15,149 bases of DNA from JAZKFR01 sp040386295 (lineage in GTDB: Bacteria; Pseudomonadota; Gammaproteobacteria; Burkholderiales; Rhodocyclaceae): positions 1 through 15,149 of the forward strand of contig JAZKFR010000037.1 in assembly GCA_040386295.1 (NCBI GenBank), written 5' to 3'. Below are positions 7,002 to 13,614 of the stretch, piece after piece. The notes below the pieces were generated by a model. The model made no database searches and was not told where the DNA came from. It saw only the letters and a list, made by a program, of their open reading frames with translations. The translations under genes and the position numbers were made by a program. Position 1 is the stretch's first letter; every line of letters begins with the position of its first letter.

Positions 7002-7852
7002 TGAGTTGGGCTTTTAACCTGCGCCGCCAACGTAAGCTGATCAATCAGATTGCGCTGACCTTGTCATTGAGCGCGATGTTGTTTGGCCTATTTTGGCTGG
7101 TTTGGATTCTATGGACCGTGATTGATCTCGGGCTGGCCGGTTTATCGCTCAAATTGTTTACCGAAGTGACGCCCCCCCCGGGCAGTTCCGGTGGCTTACT
7201 TAACGCCATTGTTGGTAGCGTATTGATGGTTAGTTTAGCGACGTTGTTCGGTACACCGATTGGCATCATGGCGGGTATTTACTTGGCTGAATATGGGCGC
7301 AGTACTTGGTTTGGCCAGACAACGCGCTTTATCAACGATCTGTTACTGTCTGCGCCGTCGATTGTGATTGGCTTGTTTGTCTATGCCGCATACGTCGCTA
7401 ATATGGGTAATTTTTCTGGCTTCTCTGGCGTGCTTGCCCTAGCTCTGCTGGTGATTCCGGTGGTGGTTAGCACAACTGAAAATATGCTAAAGCTCGTGCC
7501 GGATAGCTTGCGTGAAGCGGTGTTCGCGCTGGGGGCGCCAAAGTGGGTCGTGATCTCAAAAGTGACCTTGCGTGCTTCGATGGCGGGTGTCATTACAGGG
7601 ATCCTGTTGGCGGTCGCGCGTATCGCTGGCGAAACTGCGCCCTTGCTTTTCACCGCATTATCGAACCAGTTTTGGAACCTAGATCTGAACAAACCGATGG
7701 CTAATTTGCCGGTGACGATCTTTAAATTTGCTATGAGTCCTTTTAGCGACTGGCAAGAGATTGCTTGGGCCGGCGTTTTTTTGATCACCCTAGGCGTGCT
7801 TGGCCTGAATGTGCTAGCACGTTTTTTCTTCCGCCAAAAACACCGCTCCTAG
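7001..7852 (+). CDS. pstA: Phosphate ABC transporter permease PstA
   Basis: Second membrane subunit of the phosphate importer. The 283 residues show an N-terminal membrane segment (about 18-43), then PGSSGGLLNAIVGSVLMVSL (60-79), TPIGIMAGIYLAEYG (85-99), LLSAPSIVIGLFVYA (115-129), the coupling loop LREAVFALGAPKWVVISKV (170-188) and ARIAGETAPLLFTAL (206-220), all typical of PstA. About six membrane segments are expected. TAATG overlap with pstC implies translational coupling, and a purine-rich AAGGGGAG lies just upstream of the ATG. Length is normal. Confidence 0.96.
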   Translation: MSWAFNLRRQRKLINQIALTLSLSAMLFGLFWLVWILWTVIDLGLAGLSLKLFTEVTPPPGSSGGLLNAIVGSVLMVSLATLFGTPIGIMAGIYLAEYGRSTWFGQTTRFINDLLLSAPSIVIGLFVYAAYVANMGNFSGFSGVLALALLVIPVVVSTTENMLKLVPDSLREAVFALGAPKWVVISKVTLRASMAGVITGILLAVARIAGETAPLLFTALSNQFWNLDLNKPMANLPVTIFKFAMSPFSDWQEIAWAGVFLITLGVLGLNVLARFFFRQKHRS

Positions 7853-7941
7853 CAGCTCGCTACCCCTTAATCGTGCTGTGCCAGCCTGCCGCTGCTTGAT
7901 GGGCATTGATGGACAACCCAAATTAACTACTGACGATAGAT

Positions 7942-8736
7942 ATGAACGACGCGATCCATAAATCAAGCCAGGCCGGTGCTCTGAAAACGCAAATTGCGTT
8001 CAGAAACTTCAACTTTTATTACGGTCAGTATCACGCCTTAAAAAACATCAATCTTGAGCTGTCGAAATCACGTGTCACTGCTTTCATCGGGCCTTCTGGC
8101 TGCGGTAAATCAACGCTTTTACGTACCATCAATCGTATGTATGACCTCTATCCAGAACAACGTGCTGAAGGTGAGCTGCTGTTGGATGGGCACAACATCC
8201 TCGATAACGGGGTTGATATCAATAATCTGCGCGCCAGAATCGGCATGGTCTTTCAAAAACCAACGCCTTTTCCGATGTCGATCTACGACAATATCGCGTT
8301 CGGCGTGCAGTTGCATGAACGTTTGGGGCGTTCTGAGATGAACGATCGGGTCGAATGGGCTCTGCGCAAGGCAGCGCTGTGGGAAGAGGCGAAAGACAAG
8401 CTGAACCAGAGCGGGATGAGTCTTTCCGGCGGGCAGCAGCAGCGTTTGTGTATCGCACGTGGTATCGCCGTGAAGCCTGAGGTCTTGCTTCTAGACGAGC
8501 CAACTTCGGCGCTAGATCCTATTTCGACAATGCGTATCGAAGAGTTGATGGCAGAGCTGAAAGACGAGTTTACGATTGTCATCGTCACGCACAACATGCA
8601 GCAGGCTGCGCGCATTTCAGACTTTACGGCGTACATGTATCTGGGTGAGATGGTTGAATTTGGTCTGACGGATCAAATTTTTATCAAGCCACGCAACAAG
8701 CAAACCGAGGAATACATCACGGGTCGTTTTGGTTGA
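7942..8736 (+). CDS. pstB: Phosphate ABC transporter ATP-binding protein PstB
   Basis: The cytoplasmic ATPase that powers phosphate import and, in species where this is known, helps signal phosphate status to PhoR. The 264 residues carry Walker A GPSGCGKST (50-58), Q-loop VFQKPTPFPMS (103-113), ABC signature LSGGQQQR (161-168), Walker B VLLLDEPTSALD (181-192) and H-loop H217 in VTHNMQQA. These, and the FYYGQYHALKN start, are PstB-specific. It lies 89 nt after pstA with only a weak ribosome site. It is the last gene of the operon: the next gene faces it and phoU, which often follows pstB, is absent here. Confidence 0.97.
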   Translation: MNDAIHKSSQAGALKTQIAFRNFNFYYGQYHALKNINLELSKSRVTAFIGPSGCGKSTLLRTINRMYDLYPEQRAEGELLLDGHNILDNGVDINNLRARIGMVFQKPTPFPMSIYDNIAFGVQLHERLGRSEMNDRVEWALRKAALWEEAKDKLNQSGMSLSGGQQQRLCIARGIAVKPEVLLLDEPTSALDPISTMRIEELMAELKDEFTIVIVTHNMQQAARISDFTAYMYLGEMVEFGLTDQIFIKPRNKQTEEYITGRFG

Positions 8737-8803
8737 TTGTTTTCTGCGCTGCTTTTGCGACTACTCTGAGTCTTCGCCAACGCTGCTCTGCTTAACCCGC
8801 AAA

Positions 8804-10521
8804 TCAATCATCACGTAAAGCTCGCCGTAGTATTTTCCCGACGTTGTTTTTTGGTAGATCTTCGCAAAAAACGATGTGACGTGGCAGCTTATAGGCCGTG
8901 AGGTTGGCGCGGCAGTAAGTCATCAGGCGCTCTTCGCTTAGTTGCGCACCGCTGCGTCTGACGACAAAAATTTTTACCGCCTCGCCCAGGCGTTCGTCTG
9001 CGACACCAATGGCGGCTACCTCAAAAACATCGGGGTGCGCCGCGATGACTGACTCAATCTCGTTCGGGTAAACATTAAAACCGGAAACCAAGATCAAGTC
9101 TTTTTTACGATCTACCAAACGCACAAAGCCTTGTTCGTCCATCACCGCCACATCGCCGGTTCGTAAAAAACCGTCTGCCATGAGTAGCGCGGCGCTTTCT
9201 TCGGGTTGCTGGTAATAACCGCGCATCACCTGTGGTCCGCGCACACATAGTTCACCAATGCTGCCTAGCGGCAAATCATGTCCGGCATCGTCACGAATCA
9301 CCACCTCTGTTGAAGAAATCGGTAAGCCGATTGAGCCGTTATAGCGTGGCATTGTCAGCGGATTGACCGTGACTGCGGGTGATGCTTCGGTCAGGCCATA
9401 CGCTTCAATCAGCGGTTTTCCGGTGACCCTTTGCCAATCATCGGCAACCTGTTTGTGCACAGCCATGCCACCGCCGAGCGTGAGTTTGAGCGTGCTGAAG
9501 TTTAAGCGGGTAAAGGCTGGGTTATTGAGTAGCGCTTTGAATAAGGTGTTGACCCCAGTGATGACGCTGAACGGATAGCGCGCCAGTTCGGCGATCAAGG
9601 CCGCTAGATCGCGTGGGTTGGTAATCAACAAATTGCGGGCGCCTAAATGGACGAAGGTCAGGCAATTCGCTGTCAGGGCAAAAATGTGATAAAGCGGCAA
9701 AGCGGTGACGACCAGTTCGCCCTGTTTTGCAGCGGCTTGGCCAGCCGATACCGTTGATTGAATCCAAGCAACCGCTTGCGCTACGTTTGCCAGCAGGTTG
9801 CCATGCGTCAACATGACGCCTTTGGAAACGCCTGTAGTGCCCCCGGTGTACTGCAGAAAAGCCAAGTCGTTTTGCCTTATTTCTGGCTTATTAAAATCAG
9901 CTTTAGTGCCTTGGGCAAGCAAGGAAGAAAAGTACACAACTTGCTGGCGCTGCGCACCATCCTGTTTCGGTAAAGACCAGCAAGGAACGCGGCGTTTGAG
10001 GTATTTGAGCGCAAAGTTGACGACGGCTCCTTTCGGAAAACCGAGCAGATCGCCTATGCGCGTCACGACCACGTGTTTGATCGGAACTCGAGGCAGCACC
10101 TGCATTAAAGTGTGTGCAAAATTTTCAGCGATGACGATGAGCTCAGCGCCCGAGTCTTTCAACTGATGCTCAAGCTCACGCGGTGTGTACAGCGGATTAC
10201 AGCTGACCACGGTATAACCACCACGCAAAGCGCCGAACAAACACACTGGGTATTGCAGCAGGTTGGGCATCATTAGCGCAACACGTGCGCCTTGGGGGAG
10301 TTTGACTACGTTTTGTAGGTAAGCCGCAAAGTCGCGCGAGTGCTGATCGAGTTGCTCGTAAGACAAGCTGACACCCAGGTTGATGAACGCGACGCGGTGC
10401 CGATAAAGCGCCGCTTATTGCTCGAAAAAATCNNNNNNNNNNCTGCCAGCGACCGGAACTCATCAAGTGCAATGTGCGCTGGAACGCCTGTTTCGTAGCT
10501 TGCTAGCCAAATTTTTTCCAT
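8804..10521 (-). CDS. fadD: Long-chain fatty acid-CoA ligase, crossed by an N gap and an in-frame stop
   Basis: Activates long-chain fatty acids to acyl-CoA via acyl-AMP, for beta-oxidation or lipid synthesis. The intact part (8804-10366) carries PLYTPRELEHQLKDSGAE, the AMP-binding loop YTGGTTGVSKG, EAYGLTEASP, TGDVAVMDEQGFVRLVDRKK, VSGFNVYPNEIE, and the C-terminal NNVGKILRRALRDD with the catalytic lysine. The true start is the ATG at 10521-10519, giving MEKIWLASYETGVPAHIALD, a classic FadD N-terminus. Between them lie ten Ns (10433-10442) and a TAA at 10417-10415, where the family usually has another residue. If the G on each side of the Ns is one and the same base, the frame joins as SLA-DFFEQ, matching E. 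coli SLV-DMFEQ, and the gene is exactly 569 codons. Whether it is functional depends on whether the TAA is real. The upstream CBS gene is 4 nt away. Confidence 0.9.
10433..10442. other. Assembly gap of ten Ns
   Basis: Ten Ns mark a contig junction inside fadD. Translation on both sides aligns with FadD without missing residues, provided the flanking G bases overlap by one. The Ns therefore probably stand for no real sequence. Bases close to the junction, including the TAA 16 nt away, deserve less trust than the rest. Confidence 0.95.
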
Positions 10522-10525
10522 ACGC

Positions 10526-10990
10526 TTATTCCCGTGTAATGCCGCCGGTGTGCGCATGGTCGGGCCAATGCTTTATGTATTCTTTGAGTAGCCGATTCTC
10601 AAAGCCTTGCTCTTCGAGCACTGCCCTGGCGATGTCGAGAAACGAAATAACACCCATCAGCACGTGCCCATCCATCACCGGCAGGTAACGCGCGTGCTTC
10701 TCGATCATCAAACGCCTTAATTCGTCGACGGAGGTACTTGGTGCGACCGTCACCGGCTCGGGCACCATTACCTCCTCGACTTTGATTTGACTGATGCCCC
10801 CTTGATGCGTACTGACCGCCTGAATCACCTCGCGAAAACTGAGCATACCGACCATTTTGCCGCCACTCATCACCACCAATGAGCCGACATCGTGCTCGGC
10901 CATTGCCGTGACGGCATGACTCAAGAGCTGTTGCGGGGAAGTGGTAAATAAAGTCGAGCCCTTAACCTGCAAAATTTCACGAACCTGCAT
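10526..10990 (-). CDS. Protein of two CBS domains
   Basis: A stand-alone CBS pair of 154 residues: MQVREIL, then CBS 1 about 10-66 (AVTAMAEHDVGSLVVM, GMLSFREVI) and CBS 2 about 71-132 (VEEVMVPEPVTVAPSTSVDE, HARYLPVMDGHVLMGVISFL). Such Bateman modules usually bind AMP, ATP or other adenosyl ligands and regulate partner proteins; no catalytic domain is present. It is cytoplasmic, with no signal or membrane segment. The ribosome site AGGGGA lies a few nt before the ATG. The gene ends 4 nt before the fadD start, so the two are almost certainly co-transcribed. Sensing of adenylate state for fatty acid activation is a reasonable but unproven inference. There is no distinctive gene symbol. Confidence 0.93.
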   Translation of the reverse strand: MQVREILQVKGSTLFTTSPQQLLSHAVTAMAEHDVGSLVVMSGGKMVGMLSFREVIQAVSTHQGGISQIKVEEVMVPEPVTVAPSTSVDELRRLMIEKHARYLPVMDGHVLMGVISFLDIARAVLEEQGFENRLLKEYIKHWPDHAHTGGITRE

Positions 10991-11042
10991 ATTTATCCCC
11001 TTGATTCTGCTTGCATTGCTGGCGTAATAAAAGCCAATTTGG

Positions 11043-11070
11043 ATGGTATGTCATCTGCCGACTTTGTCAA
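11043..11070 (-). promoter_or_regulatory. Putative sigma-70 promoter of the CBS-fadD operon
   Basis: On the minus strand a perfect -35 TTGACA (11070-11065) is followed after 16 nt by TACCAT (11048-11043), a four-of-six match to the -10. The start site would fall near 11036, giving a leader of about 45 nt to the CBS gene ATG at 10990. Position and orientation fit; the -10 is imperfect. Confidence 0.45.
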
Positions 11071-11440
11071 AGAAAATTAGCGGAGCAATTTTTTATAAAG
11101 CATCTCTGCTCAGCGTAGATCAGTCAATTAGCTGAGTCCGCTTTATGCCCAAAAAGTCTCGGACTAACGGCTTACTTAGCGATTAGCGCCAATTTTGAGT
11201 GTAGATGGTTCGCGTCATTAGTTTTTTAAGGACTCTGCACAGAACCCTTTCCGAGAAGTATTTTGCCTTCTGCTATTTCACTCAGGTCTTTATAGATCAG
11301 CAAGATAGAATCCGACGAAAATAGAGATTTTCCTAGAAAAACCAGTTATACAGAGGTCTTTATTGCCTCAAACTCCCTCCGCTACATGGAGCGAAGGTAT
11401 GGGGATAACGGTTTATTTCTAAAGTTACCACTAACACAAA

Positions 11441-11590
11441 CTACTTGATTCCTTGACTCTTAACCTTCAGAATCATTCCAGGAGTGATAGCTGTCTTTGT
11501 CCTAGCCGCCAGCTTCGTGGAATACCAGCTAGAACGTACATTCCAGGTATTTCTTGCATCACCTTTCTCCGTAGAATTTGCCGTTAACAC
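11441..11590 (-). CDS. Possible small or remnant ORF, minus strand
   Basis: From a GTG at 11590 to TAG at 11443-11441: 49 residues, and the frame is open back to 11620. It contains WNVRSSWYSTKLAARTKTAI followed by TPGMILKV, which reads like genuine protein rather than random translation, with conserved-looking aromatic and basic residues and a short hydrophobic end. I cannot name the family. It runs divergently from the metalloprotease, with its open frame overlapping that gene's ribosome site. It could be the C-terminal remnant of a lost gene, a small gene, or chance. Confidence 0.25.
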   Translation of the reverse strand: MLTANSTEKGDARNTWNVRSSWYSTKLAARTKTAITPGMILKVKSQGIK

Positions 11591-11614
11591 TGAAATTCCA
11601 ATTAGGAGGTTTAC

Positions 11615-12310
11615 ATGGCGTTAATTATTGCGGATCACAACACCTTCGGACTGTCTGAAGTTGATTTGATTAAGCGGGTGAGCGGTTCTGCCTGTGGCAA
11701 CGTATTCGGTATTGTCAGCAAAACAGATACTGCGAAGCAGATGACCTCGCTTAGAGTTTGGGCGAGCAAGTCACCGACTGCTCAAAACATCCTTAAATTT
11801 GTAGCGGCTAGTAGTGTCAACATATACCTCGTTGGCTTGAGCAGCGGCGGTGCTGCCCTTTGTCCTGGGTCACCTGGACCTGTAGGTAGTGCGACGATTT
11901 TTATAAATTTTAGGATGAAGTTTGATTTTGTTCGCTATAGCGCCAAAATGAACGCTTTTACCAAAAAAATGATAGACAGGCATCCGAGTACTGTTCAGTA
12001 CATCCCGGTAGATTCATACCTGTGTTTTTTGCACGAAATGGGGCATGCCGTTCAATTCATAGAAAACCCAAGTCAATTTGAGATGGGGATGAAAGGTGTT
12101 CTGAGTAATCCACTATTCACTCAGCAGATACGTGGTGCTGCGCAAGCTAAGGGTGCGCCGGTTCCTACTGAGAAAGAGGCTGAAAGTTGCACGAGGAAAT
12201 GGCCGGTTCGCATTGAGACCGACAACTTGCAGCGTCACGAACGGCCAATGTGTCTAGAACTGGGTATTCCTAGTCGAGAAAGTTACGGGGACTTCAGAAT
12301 GCCTGGGTAA
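11615..12310 (+). CDS. Predicted zinc metalloprotease, NleD-like (peptidase M91) effector candidate
   Basis: The 231 residues include HEMGH at 140-144 in the context CFLHEMGHAVQF, the zinc-binding HExxH motif with catalytic E141. Downstream, the tail IETDNLQRHE...ELGIPSRESYGDF (200-226) resembles the end of M91-type (NleD-like) proteins, which finish with an Asn/Glu pair and ELGxPxRxxY, and should supply the third metal ligand (E201 or D203 are candidates). NleD of pathogenic E. coli, about the same length, is a type III secreted protease that cleaves host JNK and p38. No signal peptide is visible, as expected for a type III or VI substrate. The start is firm: perfect AGGAGG (11604-11609) 5 nt before ATG. 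Neighbours are a gene-poor stretch and a small membrane protein; no secretion or chaperone gene is nearby. The family call is from motif memory, not a search. Confidence 0.75.
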   Translation: MALIIADHNTFGLSEVDLIKRVSGSACGNVFGIVSKTDTAKQMTSLRVWASKSPTAQNILKFVAASSVNIYLVGLSSGGAALCPGSPGPVGSATIFINFRMKFDFVRYSAKMNAFTKKMIDRHPSTVQYIPVDSYLCFLHEMGHAVQFIENPSQFEMGMKGVLSNPLFTQQIRGAAQAKGAPVPTEKEAESCTRKWPVRIETDNLQRHERPMCLELGIPSRESYGDFRMPG

Positions 12311-12321
12311 AAGCCCTCAAA

Positions 12322-12651
12322 TCAAAGCTGAATTTGTGATTTTAACTGAGATGATTTTTTGAGCCTGAACCATAGGTTTTCTCTGAATGTGATCATGAAA
12401 ATTATCGAAAGAGCCGAGCCTGAAATTAGGCCTGCGCACTGACGATATAGGTTTGGTGGTGTAACGTTGGTTTTAAGAAAATGATAGTAAAGCCACCAAG
12501 CCGAGAATATGCCGTACCAGCCTGCGATAAGGGACATTAATATCAAAATAACGCCGGGTATTGTAGCGGGAGGGGACTTACTGAAAACAGTAAGAATAGG
12601 ACCAAAAGAGAGAAGAGTCCAAAAAGCTGCGGTTAAAGTGCTTGGAACCAT
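12322..12651 (-). CDS. Small three-helix membrane protein, probably 5'-frameshifted
   Basis: The 109 residues read from ATG 12651 form about three membrane segments (5-23, 31-57, 72-90) with a short basic tail (LKKSSQLKSQIQL). I recognise no family. The ATG at 12651 lacks a ribosome site and falls inside what looks like the first hydrophobic segment. The same frame is open upstream, reading KPNEQNFPRLIAIFV just before this ATG, but has no start codon. An ATG at 12721 in another frame (MTKISVLF) joins it exactly if one base is removed from the A4 run (plus-strand T at 12694-12697), giving 132 residues. It may therefore be a frameshifted gene. It converges on the metalloprotease gene, 11 nt apart at the stops. 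A partner or immunity role is only a guess. Confidence 0.5.
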   Translation of the reverse strand: MVPSTLTAAFWTLLSFGPILTVFSKSPPATIPGVILILMSLIAGWYGIFSAWWLYYHFLKTNVTPPNLYRQCAGLISGSALSIIFMITFRENLWFRLKKSSQLKSQIQL

Positions 12652-13120
12652 GACAAAAATAGCAATTAGACGCGGAAAATTTTGCTCATTGGGTTTTAAA
12701 AAGCACCGATATTTTAGTCATGATTTGCAGGTGGCAGTTAGCTTAGCGCATGACTGGCAGTTTTTTCGTCGCTAAAAGATCTGGATAATCATTGTCAATT
12801 CTGTGCCATGGGCAAAAACCTTGGCTGGAAGAAGGCAGATCCATGAAGCGTGAAATAAGAAACAATACGATATTGGCACTATTTGCTACTCTTCTTTTGA
12901 TAAACAAAAGCGTACAAAAAACAATTCCTCTGGCTTACAAAGCGCGCCTGCTTTTTGCTTTGTCTTTGTAATTACATCTTCTTTGATAACACCCGCTTTT
13001 ATGACGTTACGCCATGAGTCAAAAAAAATCTAAAAATACTTGTGGGCGAGGTATTTACGCCAAACATGGCTCCATCGCATCCGCGTAAAGCGCTTAACGG
13101 CGAGAATAAATTCTGCCATC
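12652..13120. other. 469-bp stretch with no confident gene
   Basis: Lies between the small membrane protein and the GFA-family gene. It includes the probable lost 5' end of the membrane protein (12652-12721), the doubtful 42-residue frame, and a 24-residue frame at 13014-13088 that I do not consider a gene. Plus-strand frames of 88 residues (12509-12775) and 73 residues (13042-13263) overlap real genes on the other strand. A minus-strand TTGACA near 12800 lacks a matching -10. Confidence 0.5.
12843..12971 (+). CDS. Possible 42-residue peptide, doubtful
   Basis: ATG 12843 to TAA 12969-12971. MKREIRNNTILALFATLLLI shows a basic start followed by a hydrophobic stretch, like a signal anchor or small membrane peptide. 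A purine-rich GAAGAAGG lies upstream of the ATG with a short spacer. No known family is recognised and the frame may be chance in AT-rich DNA. Confidence 0.2.
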   Translation: MKREIRNNTILALFATLLLINKSVQKTIPLAYKARLLFALSL

Positions 13121-13558
13121 TCAAGCCGGCTCAAGAATCAGCACAACATCAGCAAACCACACTGCTTTCCAGCGCCCGACCTTCTCACTCGCCGCCAGTG
13201 TTTTTGGAGAGACTGAAGTCGGCTCAGCAAAGCAAATTCCGCCATCAATCACCCGGCTATTAATTACCGCGTAAAGCTGAGCACCATCCTGATAAGCAAC
13301 GCCAAGCAACACCCCGCAATACCTACAGAAAAGACAATCTGCAAGATCGCTACCCTGGCGATATTTGCTCAGCGCATCCACATCTTTGACATAAATGCGC
13401 AAAGCACCTGCGGCGTCAGAGAGATACGCAGCGCCGTGTTTACGACAAAAATCGCAATCGCAAGCCCTCGGGCTGTAGCTTTCTGGCGGACGGGATAGTT
13501 CCAGGTCTAAACGAATACGCCCGCAGTGACAGGAGGCTTTTAGCTTGTGGTTAGGCAT
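13121..13558 (-). CDS. GFA-family zinc protein (CENP-V/GFA, glutathione-dependent formaldehyde-activating type)
   Basis: The 145 residues carry the seven-cysteine zinc pattern of the GFA fold: C10-x-C12 (SCHCG), C33-x-C35-x-x-C38 (ACDCDFCRKHGA) and C78-x-x-C81 (FCRYCG), with an extra C75. The family includes proteins proposed to join glutathione to formaldehyde or other aldehydes, but members are widely paralogous and often of unknown substrate, so the reaction here is not settled. It is cytoplasmic, with no signal peptide. Length is normal (about 120-160). The ribosome site is weak (AAGAAAG). It is 56 bp downstream of the nuclease-like gene and reads in the same direction, so co-transcription is possible. 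Confidence 0.9.
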   Translation of the reverse strand: MPNHKLKASCHCGRIRLDLELSRPPESYSPRACDCDFCRKHGAAYLSDAAGALRIYVKDVDALSKYRQGSDLADCLFCRYCGVLLGVAYQDGAQLYAVINSRVIDGGICFAEPTSVSPKTLAASEKVGRWKAVWFADVVLILEPA

Positions 13559-13614
13559 GATTGCTTTCTTAACGAAGACGAAAGGAATACAGGCGTGAAA
13601 TGTTCAAAACTTGC

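Larger units (their letters stand above)
10991..11614. other. 624-bp stretch without a confident gene
   Basis: Between the divergent CBS gene and the metalloprotease gene. Stops occur often in all frames over 10991-11440, and the base composition is more AT-rich than in the core genes. It holds the CBS-fadD promoter on the minus strand at its left end. At the right end, a weak plus-strand promoter candidate (TTGATT 11445-11450, 17 nt, CAGAAT 11468-11473) could serve the metalloprotease, and a short minus-strand frame (11590-11441) is listed separately. I see no tRNA, insertion-sequence end pair or CRISPR repeat here. Confidence 0.6.

Noticed and set aside
8283..8636. 117-residue minus-strand frame within pstB
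   Set aside because: It is antisense to the PstB Walker and signature motifs.
11485..11614. hrpII-type box (TTCG-N16-TTCG) upstream of the metalloprotease
   Set aside because: A single TTCG occurs near 11514 but the second half-site at the required spacing is absent.
12509..12775. 88-residue plus-strand frame
   Set aside because: It overlaps the membrane protein on the other strand, lacks a ribosome site and has no recognisable motif.
13014..13088. 24-residue plus-strand frame upstream of the GFA gene end
   Set aside because: Too short, with no ribosome site and no recognised similarity.
13042..13263. 73-residue plus-strand frame
   Set aside because: It is antisense to the 3' part of the GFA-family gene, whose cysteine pattern is unmistakable.
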